Notes: generated by a model not told the origin, from the sequence alone. A stretch of 6,631 bases of DNA from Candidatus Omnitrophota bacterium (GCA_022704985.1 JAKJFI010000050.1:1-6631); one strand, 5' to 3'; positions 1 through 6,358 are shown, numbered from the stretch's first letter. Translations and numbers: made by a program.

Positions 1-1148
1 CCGGACAACAGCAAGCCTCCTATCGCCGTGACGCCGAAGGGCTTCCACATCTCGCCGCCGCTTCCAATCCCGAGAGCAAGCGGCAGCATCCCGAACATCG
101 TCGTCAAGGACGTCATCATCACGGGTCTCAAACGTCTGGTGCACGCATTAACGATGGAGTCATAGACGTTCATTCCTCCTGCCCTTAGCTGGTTGGTATA
201 ATCGACAAGGACTATCGCGTTGTTAACCACAACCCCAATGAGCATTATTACCGCCATGAAGGACATTATGGAGAAGGTGACCCCGGTTGCAAGTACCGCC
301 CATATGACTCCGATAAAGGTGAACGGGATTGAAAACGCTATGATGAAAGGCGTCTTCAGCGATTCAAACTGCGCCGCCATCACCATGTACACAAAAAGCG
401 TCCCGAGAAGGAGAAGGAACGTCATCTCCGAGAAGGCTTCTCTCTGTTCTCTTATCTCTCCCCCTATCTCTACGTTGACGCCTGCGGGAATCTCCATATT
501 TTTCATCCTCTTTTCCACATCCGCCTGAATCTCACTGATGGACCGTTTGTATGGGTCGCATCCCACGATTATGATTCTCTGCCTGTCTTTCCTGTCTATC
601 TGAACCGGTCCGAGACCGAGATTGACTTTTGCTATGTCTTTAAGCAGTATTGTCCTGCCCTGTCCGGCGGGTATGGGTATCATCCCGACCCTGCCCGCAT
701 CATGCCTGTCTTTATCCGCAAGCTGCACGAACACCTCGAAATCTTCATCTCCATCGCGGTATCTTGTCGCCTCGGAACCGTAGAAGTACGTTCTTAAAGT
801 CTGTCCTATCATCGCGGTATTCACCCCGAGATGTTTTGCTTTCTCTTTGTCCACCTCAACGTGTATCTCCATCCGCGGCTCCTTGAAGGATATCCCCACG
901 TCCACGGCGCCTTCAATCATCTTCATCATCCCTTCAACCTTCCTTGAAAACTCAAGCAGGACGTCAAGGTCCTGCCCGGTAAGTTCAACCTCAATCTGCT
1001 GTCCCTGTTTTATGCCCCCGCCGCCGCCGGCCGCCGTGACGGACAAGTTTTCCAGTCCAGGGATTCTGTTTATCTCTTCCCGCAGATTCCGCGCTATGTC
1101 GGAGATAGTCCTGACCCTCTCGTTTCTCGGCACAAACTTCACCCGCAT
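1..1148 (-). CDS. RND efflux pump, C-terminal segment in the shifted frame; runs off the left edge
   Basis: I translated the minus strand from the ATG at 1148-1146: 382 codons are open down to position 3, with no stop. The protein starts MRVKFVPRNERVRTISDI, typical of the RND second periplasmic loop just after the point where the middle segment loses frame. Residues about 1-235 are periplasmic loop 2, with a run of five glycines at 41-45 and LLKDIAKV near 168-175. TM8 is at about 243-260 and ends MVMAAQFESLKTPF, a strong family signature. TM9 is at about 268-288. TM10 contains GVVVNNAIVLVDY (305-317), TM11 includes RPVMMTSLTTMFGMLPLALG (about 341-360), and GGEMWKPFGVTAIGG leads to TM12, which is cut. 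The ATG overlaps the preceding TGA, but a product starting here would lack TM1-TM7 and any export signal. A separate functional protein is therefore unlikely. Confidence 0.85.
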   Translation of the reverse strand, partial: MRVKFVPRNERVRTISDIARNLREEINRIPGLENLSVTAAGGGGGIKQGQQIEVELTGQDLDVLLEFSRKVEGMMKMIEGAVDVGISFKEPRMEIHVEVDKEKAKHLGVNTAMIGQTLRTYFYGSEATRYRDGDEDFEVFVQLADKDRHDAGRVGMIPIPAGQGRTILLKDIAKVNLGLGPVQIDRKDRQRIIIVGCDPYKRSISEIQADVEKRMKNMEIPAGVNVEIGGEIREQREAFSEMTFLLLLGTLFVYMVMAAQFESLKTPFIIAFSIPFTFIGVIWAVLATGVTFSIMSFMAVIMLIGVVVNNAIVLVDYTNQLRAGGMNVYDSIVNACTRRLRPVMMTSLTTMFGMLPLALGIGSGGEMWKPFGVTAIGGLLLS

Positions 1149-2158
1149 ATTCCCTGTATTAGGTCCATGATACCTCCTGATGTTTCGCCCGCGGTACCGT
1201 ACCAGAAGAGCCGTTCAGGCTCTTTCTCGTCTATGATGTCACCTATATTTCGCAGTATTTGGTCAGTTTCCTCAAGACGCGCTGATTCATTCAGGGAGAA
1301 CTTTATTTCAATCTCTCCGGAATCCGAAGAGGGGAAGAATTCGCTCGGCACAAACCTGCCGAGGTATGCGCTGAAAACAAACACTATTACCAGCGAACTC
1401 AGGACAAGCTTTTTATGGTGCAGGCAAAACACGAGGAACTTTCTGTAAAGAGTTTCCATCTTTACCAGCAATATTTCGCCTGTTTTATAGAACCGGCTCT
1501 CGTTGAGCTTTTCGCCGTTTTCATGAAAATGCGACGTGAAAAGCTTTGACGCAAGCATAGGGGTCAGCGTGAGAGCCACGAAAAGCGAAGCAAAGATTGT
1601 CACGGCAACGATGGTCCCCAGCTGTTTGAAGAGGATGCCGCTTATGCCCGTGGCAAAAACAAGGGGTATGAAAACCACTATGGTGGTAAGAGATGAGCCG
1701 GTTATTGCTCCGCCCACCTCTTTTGCCGCCAAGATGCTTGCTTCGACTGGTTTCTTGCCTTCCTCCATGTGGCGCAAGATATTTTCAACCATGACAATCG
1801 TGTTATCTACAACCATGCCTATCGTGACGGCAAGGCTCATCATGGATATGATGTTCAGGGTCAGTCCCCTTGCAAAGAGGTAGATGAACGCTACCATCAG
1901 CGAGAACGGTATCGTCAGGAAAACCACGAGACTTGACTTCCACCTGCGCAGAAACAGGAAGGTTATCAGCACAACAAGGAAAGCGGCGGTAAAAACCGAT
2001 GACTTCAGGTTGTCCATCGTCATTATGACATAGTCGGAGGAATCAAAAGGTATGTCAATGATTATATCCCCGGGCAATGAAGGTTTTATCTTTTCCAGCG
2101 CAGTTTTTATCTGTCTTGAAACGTCTATTGTGTTTTCGCCGGACTGTTTCTGTATCAC
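1139..2158 (-). CDS. RND efflux pump, middle segment (same frame as the N-terminal segment)
   Basis: The open frame begins directly after the TAG (position 2224). The GTG at 2158 is only the first codon usable as a start, and AAGGAG lies 12 bases ahead of it. The 22 codons between TAG and GTG encode normal family sequence (VTDGFAEETAKSYQNGKESI...). From the GTG, residues about 1-50 finish periplasmic loop 1 (QKQSGENTIDV). TM2 to TM6 span about 52-205, with TM4 carrying GMVVDNTIVMVEN. A cytoplasmic linker follows at about 205-248, TM7 at about 249-268, and VPSEFFPSSDSGEI opens periplasmic loop 2. D118 matches AcrB Asp407, and N119 stands where AcrB has Asp408. After MDLIQG at residue 336 the frame is lost, and the last three residues (ICG) before the TGA are out-of-frame sequence. 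A free-standing product would lack TM1 and half of a porter domain, so I read this as a gene fragment. Confidence 0.85.
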   Translation of the reverse strand: MIQKQSGENTIDVSRQIKTALEKIKPSLPGDIIIDIPFDSSDYVIMTMDNLKSSVFTAAFLVVLITFLFLRRWKSSLVVFLTIPFSLMVAFIYLFARGLTLNIISMMSLAVTIGMVVDNTIVMVENILRHMEEGKKPVEASILAAKEVGGAITGSSLTTIVVFIPLVFATGISGILFKQLGTIVAVTIFASLFVALTLTPMLASKLFTSHFHENGEKLNESRFYKTGEILLVKMETLYRKFLVFCLHHKKLVLSSLVIVFVFSAYLGRFVPSEFFPSSDSGEIEIKFSLNESARLEETDQILRNIGDIIDEKEPERLFWYGTAGETSGGIMDLIQGICG

Positions 2159-2224
2159 CAGGACTATAGACTCCTTTCCGTTCTGATAAGACTTTGCAGT
2201 CTCCTCTGCAAACCCGTCCGTTAC

Positions 2225-3010
2225 CTACGCTATGTCTCCCAGATAGACCGGCATGCCGTTGGATATGTTCAGCGCTATCCTGGATATTTCTTCCGCTCTG
2301 TTGAACCGCCCGGGCATCCTCAGGAAATAGTTCCGCCTGCCTTCTTTTATTGTGCCGAGAGGCACGTCTATGTTCTCCTCTGCAAGACGCTGGACGACAA
2401 GAGCGGGAGGAATGTTATACGCTTTGACCTTATCCCAGTTGAGCGCAACCTTTATCTGCCGTTTAAGCCCGCCATACATGGATATATTGCCGACACCTTT
2501 CGCTCTTTGCAGGGGATCGATAATGCTATTGTCAACTATGTATTCAAGGTCTTTCCATGATTCTCCGGCGCCTATGGAAACCACAATGACGGGCACCGCA
2601 TCCGTATCTATCTTGAATATTATCGGTTCCTCGCTATCCGGCGCGTTCTGTTTGATTTTCGCCTTTGCAAGGTCAAGGTTGTTTCTTATGTCCGAAGTCG
2701 CCACGTCAACATCTACGCTCCAGTCGAATTCGCAGGTGACCATCGACAGGTTATTCCTCGACACGGACTTCAGTTTATCAAGGTTGGGAACCGTAGAAAG
2801 CGCATCTTCCAGTTTCCTGGTAATATCATTCTCTACGTCGCTTGCGCTTGCTCCCGGGTATGGGACGATGACTGTTACGACCGGCAGTTCAATATCCGGA
2901 AGCATGGCTACTGGAAGCTTTACCGCGGCGATGATACCCAGCAGAAGAATGCTGATGAATACCATCAGTGTTGCGTAAGGTCTTTTTACCGTAAGTTCCG
3001 ATATAGTCAT
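2225..3010 (-). CDS. RND efflux pump, N-terminal segment (261 aa, ends at premature TAG)
   Basis: This is the amino-terminal quarter of an AcrB-type pump. Residues 1-9 (MTISELTVK) lead into TM1 at about 12-30. The family-typical stretch KLPVAMLPDIELP follows, then VPYPGASASDVE (about 49-60), where AcrB has YPGADAKTV. The remainder is the first part of periplasmic loop 1 (porter and docking subdomains), including the usual DIRNNLDLAK segment near 107-116. The protein stops after GDIA at residue 261, in the middle of a porter subdomain. Family members continue there without interruption, and this sequence also continues in the same frame after the TAG. A product ending here would have one membrane helix and an unfinished periplasmic domain, so it should not work as a pump. 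The start codon is supported by alignment with family N-termini and a GGGGGAG ribosome-binding site. Confidence 0.9.
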   Translation of the reverse strand: MTISELTVKRPYATLMVFISILLLGIIAAVKLPVAMLPDIELPVVTVIVPYPGASASDVENDITRKLEDALSTVPNLDKLKSVSRNNLSMVTCEFDWSVDVDVATSDIRNNLDLAKAKIKQNAPDSEEPIIFKIDTDAVPVIVVSIGAGESWKDLEYIVDNSIIDPLQRAKGVGNISMYGGLKRQIKVALNWDKVKAYNIPPALVVQRLAEENIDVPLGTIKEGRRNYFLRMPGRFNRAEEISRIALNISNGMPVYLGDIA

Positions 3011-3096
3011 TTACCCCGAACTCCCCCGCCCCGAACACTTCTCTGATACGCCTGAGAAGTGAGGAGCTATGATTTCAACCCTCATTGTGAGGGGCT
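3011..3096 (-). other. Structured gap between adaptor and pump genes (two hairpins, pump ribosome-binding site)
   Basis: The 86-base gap holds two perfect inverted repeats. CCCTCA-TTG-TGAGGG (3079-3093) lies 3 bases after the adaptor stop codon. CACTTCTC-N10-GAGAAGTG (3036-3061) lies in the middle. Neither is followed by a T-run on the minus strand, so they are not intrinsic terminators. Next comes GGGGGAG (3021-3027), the probable Shine-Dalgarno sequence for the pump gene, 10 bases from its ATG. The hairpins could slow 3'-end decay or lower read-through to the pump gene. They may also simply be remnants of a dispersed palindromic repeat. Confidence 0.6.
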
Positions 3097-4233
3097 TTAG
3101 TTTATCGTTTTCGTCCTGTCGGCAGGCACTACCTTCTTGCCCGTTTCAAGCACCCCCTGAGAGGTAACCACGACAACATCCCCTTCTTTCAATCCGTCTT
3201 TAATCTCTATAATGCCGTTACCCATTGTCCCTGTCTCAATATACACCTTCTCAACTGTGTCGGCATCGCGCATCCTGAAACAGTAGTAACTGCCGCTGCC
3301 CGGCATTCTCATGAGGGTATCGAGAGAAACCGCAAGCACGTTTCTCGTTCCGGTGTCTATAAAGACTCTCGCAAACATCCCTTCTTTCAGCAGATAGCCG
3401 GGATTTTCAACCAGCACCTCCACCATCGTTGTTCGAGTGGCATAGTCGGTAACAGGCATAACCTTGTTCACCCGGCCGGAAAACCGGCGTTCAGGGTAAA
3501 CATCCGTTTCAACGGAGACTCTCTGGTTTGCCTTGACCTTTTTTATATCGCTTTCACCCACCGGCACCGTAATCTTTACCCTGCTTATGTCGACTATGGA
3601 GACCAGCGGGTCGGACTTGGACATCGTGCTTTCCGTGATAAGCTCCCCTTCGTCTATGAATTTTTTCGCAACCATGCCGGATATCGGCGAAAGAATGTTC
3701 GTGTCCTTCAGTCGCCTCTTCGCGTTTCCCATCTGCGCTTCCAGAGCCTTCAGCCGGTACAACGCGGAATTATACTGCGTTTCCGTATCCTCGAAATTCT
3801 TGGGCGCAATCACTCCCTCATCCGCAAGTCTCTTGTACCTTTCGTAGTCACGCTTGAGATTTTCAAGCTGGTATTGCTGGGATTTTATCTCGTTTTCCAG
3901 CTGTTCCACGGCAAGTCTTCTCTGCTCTCCCTCAACCGTGGCGATAAGCTGTCCAGTTTTTACAAAATCGCCTTCTTTAACCGTAAGTTTTTCCAATATC
4001 CCTGTCGCTTCGGTGAAAATGACGACTTTCTTGAAAGGTTCAACGTTGCCAATCGCCTCGACGGTCATCGGAATTGCGGCATTCCTCACCTTCTCAACTT
4101 CCACCGATATCGCCCTCTCTTCCTGTTCGGCTTCCACCGGTACGTTCCGGTCTTTCATAGCGGCTCTCGCAATCACCAATGCTACTACCGCCAGCAGTAT
4201 GACGCCCAATATTATGTGTGTCTTCTTTTTCAT
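3097..4233 (-). CDS. Periplasmic adaptor (membrane fusion protein, HlyD/AcrA type) of an RND efflux pump
   Basis: This 378-residue protein would bridge the RND pump and the outer-membrane channel. Residues 1-5 are basic, and 6-24 form one hydrophobic helix with no lipobox cysteine, so it is anchored by an uncleaved N-terminal helix rather than a lipid. The first half of the lipoyl (barrel-sandwich) domain spans about 66-103 (EATGILEKLTVKEGDFVKTG). A coiled-coil hairpin runs about 104-176 (QLENEIKSQQYQLENLKRDY), and the second lipoyl half is at 177-200 (TNILSPISGMVAKKFIDEGE). A beta-barrel covers about 215-292 and the membrane-proximal domain about 295-370. At the hairpin tip, R132, L136 and A143 occupy the spacing of the AcrA Arg-Leu-Ser contact motif, with Ala in place of Ser. 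The ATG at 4233 is preceded by AAGGAG (4241-4246) at 7 bases, a strong site. Its position between channel and pump genes supports a dedicated complex. Length and domains are complete. Confidence 0.95.
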   Translation of the reverse strand: MKKKTHIILGVILLAVVALVIARAAMKDRNVPVEAEQEERAISVEVEKVRNAAIPMTVEAIGNVEPFKKVVIFTEATGILEKLTVKEGDFVKTGQLIATVEGEQRRLAVEQLENEIKSQQYQLENLKRDYERYKRLADEGVIAPKNFEDTETQYNSALYRLKALEAQMGNAKRRLKDTNILSPISGMVAKKFIDEGELITESTMSKSDPLVSIVDISRVKITVPVGESDIKKVKANQRVSVETDVYPERRFSGRVNKVMPVTDYATRTTMVEVLVENPGYLLKEGMFARVFIDTGTRNVLAVSLDTLMRMPGSGSYYCFRMRDADTVEKVYIETGTMGNGIIEIKDGLKEGDVVVVTSQGVLETGKKVVPADRTKTIN

Positions 4234-4340
4234 TGTATTTCTCCTTCACGCTCAATGAAACTACAGGCATTAAATCCTAATTTCTCAAATGCCAAACTCA
4301 ACTGCCTTTGTTTTTGTTTGAGGTTCGGAATTTGGCGCGC
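4234..4340 (-). other. AT-rich gap between channel and adaptor genes, with weak inverted repeat and adaptor ribosome-binding site
   Basis: This 107-base gap is more AT-rich than the flanking genes. On the plus strand it contains GGCATT (4266-4271) and AATGCC (4288-4293), a 6-bp inverted repeat with a 16-base loop. It also holds repeated GGCATT/TTTGAG/ATTTA-like words that look like intergenic repeat debris. I see no convincing promoter or terminator. Near its end, AAGGAG (minus strand, 4241-4246) is the Shine-Dalgarno sequence for the adaptor. The gap is too long for direct translational coupling, but nothing in it argues against read-through transcription. Confidence 0.45.
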
Positions 4341-5633
4341 TTAGAATTCTTTAGCATTTGCGACACCTGCCGATTTTTCCAGCTGTGCGCAGGCGAGCTG
4401 GTAGTCGTAAAACGCCTGGCAATATTTGTTCCGCGCGGCGGTCAGGTCTGTCTGTGCATCCAGCACGTCCGAGGTTACCGCCATTCCTTCCTTGAAAAGA
4501 ACGTTGGTCACCCGCAGGTTTTCTTCCGCCGTCTCAAGCGCTTTTTTTGATGTTTCTATCTGCCTGCCTGCTGTTTCCATGTTAAGATAAGCGGTTTTCA
4601 CTTCCAGCTCGATGGACTTTCGCATGAGAGCGTACTGTGCGTCTATCTCCTTCTTTTGGTGGTTCGCTTTCCGGACTCTGTATCCGGTCTCGCCCCAGTT
4701 CCAAATATCCCACATGAGAGCTACCCCGGCATTCCAGCTGCTCTTCCATTCATCCACCGCATTCTGCGCTCCCCTGTCGATAAGATAGTTGCCGAAAAAC
4801 GCTATCTGCGGATGGTAACCGCTTCTTTCAGCCTGCACGCTGTAACCGTACATCTTTGCGGCGCTTTCCAGCCCCTTCAATTCAGGCCTCCGTTCATAGG
4901 AAAGCTCCGTCCAGTACGCAAGGGGTTTTTCCTCGCCGCGTCGTTCAAGAACATCCTCTGCCTCAAACTCCGAAGAAAGCGGCTCGCTCAGAAGGAAACA
5001 GAAAGCCGCCTTTGAAAGAGCAAGTCCGTTTTCCGCCTGCAGTATCTGCTGTTGTGTGTCAGCGAGAAATACTTCTGTTTTGAGGACGTCGGCCCTGGTA
5101 ACAAGCCCTTCCCTGAAAAAAGCTTCGGCGGTCTTTAGGTGTTCTTCGGCCATCTTTTTCAGGCTGTTTACGGTGTCAACGCTTCTTTTTGCTTTCAGGA
5201 TTGAAAAATATCCTTTCTTTACGTCAAATATCAGGCTCTGCTCCACCGCCTGTTTTTCGAATACGTTCCTGCGCACATTCTCCTTTGCCTGCGAATAAAC
5301 CGCCGTGAGTCTTCCTCCGGTGTACAGCGGCTGGGACAGGGTGAGTCCGAAATTATAGAGGTTCGCATCGGTAATCTTAAAAGACATCCCGCCGAATTCC
5401 ATCACCCGCTCTTCATCCAGGCGAGTGTAGGTGAAAGACGAAGCAAGTCTGGGCAGGAAGTAGGTTGATGCTTCCTGTTTCCCGTATTCCGCCTGTTGAA
5501 CCCTCTCCGAACTTGCCGCTACCTGCAGGTTGTTCGAAACTGCCTTTTCAATACTCTTCTCAAGCGTCATAATCTCTTGTGCGAAAACCGTACCTGCAAG
5601 GAATATGCACAATGAAAAAATCAATCTCTTCAT
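4341..5633 (-). CDS. TolC-family outer-membrane efflux channel
   Basis: This 430-residue outer-membrane factor would form the trimeric exit duct for the RND pump. Residues 1-18 (basic MKR, a hydrophobic stretch, then GTVFA before Q19) form a classical Sec signal peptide. There is no lipobox, so it is a TolC-type rather than an OprM-type lipoprotein. Two outer-membrane efflux repeats follow, about 24-212 and 245-424. They share matching motifs, AFFREGLVTRADVLKTEV (171-188) and LFKEGMAVTSDVLDAQTDL (379-397), typical of the duplicated fold. The beta-strand regions contain SQPLYTGGRL (100-109) and WDIWNWGETGYRVRKA (308-323), and RPEL at 249-252 is a common family motif. Length is normal and the frame is intact. 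The ATG at 5633 is preceded on the minus strand by GGAGGTGAAGGAG, an unusually rich Shine-Dalgarno region. It lies 70 bases after the regulator and ahead of the adaptor, as in dedicated tripartite operons. Confidence 0.94.
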   Translation of the reverse strand: MKRLIFSLCIFLAGTVFAQEIMTLEKSIEKAVSNNLQVAASSERVQQAEYGKQEASTYFLPRLASSFTYTRLDEERVMEFGGMSFKITDANLYNFGLTLSQPLYTGGRLTAVYSQAKENVRRNVFEKQAVEQSLIFDVKKGYFSILKAKRSVDTVNSLKKMAEEHLKTAEAFFREGLVTRADVLKTEVFLADTQQQILQAENGLALSKAAFCFLLSEPLSSEFEAEDVLERRGEEKPLAYWTELSYERRPELKGLESAAKMYGYSVQAERSGYHPQIAFFGNYLIDRGAQNAVDEWKSSWNAGVALMWDIWNWGETGYRVRKANHQKKEIDAQYALMRKSIELEVKTAYLNMETAGRQIETSKKALETAEENLRVTNVLFKEGMAVTSDVLDAQTDLTAARNKYCQAFYDYQLACAQLEKSAGVANAKEF

Positions 5634-5703
5634 ATATCTCCTTCACCTCCCCCCTTCTTTCCTTCGTCCCCCCTGAGAGAGGGGCAGGGTGAGGGGGTTC
5701 CGC
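5634..5703 (-). other. GC-rich palindromic leader of the outer-membrane channel gene
   Basis: This 70-base gap is strongly purine/pyrimidine biased. On the minus strand CCCCT-CTCTC-AGGGG (5670-5684) forms a 5-bp hairpin, and an upstream CCCCTCACC run (5688-5696) precedes it. TCACC on the transcript (5688-5692) is complementary to GGTGA inside the GGAGGTGA ribosome-binding region (5643-5650), and CCCC (5681-5684) can pair with the G-run at 5649-5654. The ribosome-binding site could therefore be folded into a larger, imperfect stem that competes with the small hairpin. The words also resemble GC-rich intergenic palindromes scattered in many Gram-negative genomes. No T-run follows, so it is not an intrinsic terminator. 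Confidence 0.5.
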
Positions 5704-6294
5704 TCATCTTTTGAGAGGTCCGTCCAGTAAAATAGCTGTCAGGTTGTCAATCTCTTGTTTCAGATTTCGGATGTCTTTTTCCTTAAAGTAGGAATGTTCC
5801 AGCCCTTTCAGTATCTTATGAATGTTGGCTGCCGTAATATCTACCTTCTTTATGTTGAACAGGTTCTGCTGTATCCCGTCTTTTAATATTTTGCCTATTA
5901 TGGAGAGTTCTTCCCGGTCGATTCCTGTCCTGATTTTTTCAATCAACCCGTAGTTTTCGAAATATTCGTCCGCAAGGGCGGTATAATAGTTCGCAAGCGC
6001 CTGCATAACGGACATCCTTGTCATGATGTAAGCGGAGATTTTTTCGCGGGCAGGCACCTGCATGACCGCTACCTTCATCAGTTCTTCCTTTCCCTTTTCT
6101 ATTTCCACTTCCGCAACCGCATGGAAAAGCTCATCTTTGTCCTTGAAATAGTAATATATGGTACTCTTCGCTTTACCCAGCGCCCTGGCGATATCTTCCA
6201 TGGCGGTCTTTTTGAAGCCGTAACGGGCAAACAACTCCCGGGAGGTTGTGATTATTCCATCGCGCATGTTCTGATGCAGGTTCGTAAGCTTCAT
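5704..6294 (-). CDS. TetR/AcrR-family transcriptional regulator
   Basis: This 196-residue protein is a probable repressor of the efflux operon. Residues about 12-58 form the TetR helix-turn-helix. Helix 1 is around IITTSRELFARYGF (14-27), followed by TAMEDIARALGKAKSTIYYY. The family hallmark YYYFKDKDELF (47-57) marks the end of the DNA-binding domain. The remaining 138 residues are helical, would bind the ligand and dimerise, and show no motif that names the ligand. The ATG at 6294 has only a weak ribosome-binding site (GGTTGA close by), consistent with low expression. The internal ATG at 6267 would still keep the helix-turn-helix but has no better site. The gene is first in a co-directional series with the channel, adaptor and pump. 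A sigma-70-like promoter and an inverted repeat lie just upstream, so autorepression that also controls the pump is the likely arrangement. Confidence 0.93.
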   Translation of the reverse strand: MKLTNLHQNMRDGIITTSRELFARYGFKKTAMEDIARALGKAKSTIYYYFKDKDELFHAVAEVEIEKGKEELMKVAVMQVPAREKISAYIMTRMSVMQALANYYTALADEYFENYGLIEKIRTGIDREELSIIGKILKDGIQQNLFNIKKVDITAANIHKILKGLEHSYFKEKDIRNLKQEIDNLTAILLDGPLKR

Positions 6295-6329
6295 TTTTCA
6301 ACCATTCGACCAAAAGAGTCTAAAAGTCA

Positions 6330-6358
6330 ATTTTACATCTGCAAAGACTGCCTGTCAA
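6330..6358 (-). promoter_or_regulatory. Sigma-70-like promoter for the regulator and probably the whole efflux operon
   Basis: On the minus strand TTGACA (6353-6358) and TAAAAT (6330-6335) are separated by exactly 17 bases. The -35 box is consensus and the -10 box differs from TATAAT at one position. The predicted start near 6323 would leave a leader of about 28 bases before the regulator ATG at 6294. It is the best promoter I could find in the window, and no comparable one appears in the shorter gaps downstream. Confidence 0.7.

Larger units (their letters stand above)
1..3010 (-). pseudogene. RND efflux pump gene (AcrB/HAE1 type), interrupted by a TAG and a frameshift; C-terminus cut by window edge
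   Basis: Taken as one locus, this encodes an AcrB-like inner-membrane proton/drug antiporter, the energised part of a tripartite pump working with the adaptor (3097-4233) and outer-membrane channel (4341-5633) upstream. The ATG at 3010 follows GGGGGAG with 10 bases between. Reading through gives residues 1-261, a TAG at 2225-2227, and about 358 residues to a frame change near 1148-1153. A further 382 residues then run to the left edge, about 1003 in all; the family is usually 1020-1050, so only the last few dozen residues are missing. The order is standard: TM1, periplasmic loop 1, TM2-TM6, TM7, periplasmic loop 2, TM8-TM11. Apart from the two breaks there are no gaps or extra stops, so the damage is recent or a sequence error. 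The substrate cannot be predicted. As written, no complete pump can be made without stop suppression and a frame change. Confidence 0.85.

Noticed and set aside
1016..1037. GC-rich run GGC/GGG encoding five glycines as a possible repeat expansion
   Set aside because: It lies in a periplasmic loop where related pumps may also carry glycine-rich stretches. It keeps the frame and is short, so it does not stand out as a separate element.
1146..1156. Programmed -1 frameshift producing a full-length pump
   Set aside because: The -1 product reads well, but the site is not a standard slippery heptamer, the Shine-Dalgarno-like AGGAGG is too far away, and the gene also needs the TAG bypassed.
2225..2227. 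Pyrrolysine or other programmed read-through at the TAG
   Set aside because: RND pumps are not known to use pyrrolysine, no tRNA-Pyl or pyl gene is in the window, and a second lesion in the same gene points to decay or error. Kept only as a check in the finding.
220..5298. Many plus-strand open frames opposite the pump, adaptor and channel genes
   Set aside because: Each lies antisense to a well-supported minus-strand gene. They give Ser/Thr/Ile-rich or Arg/Pro-rich peptides typical of reverse-complement shadows, without ribosome-binding sites.
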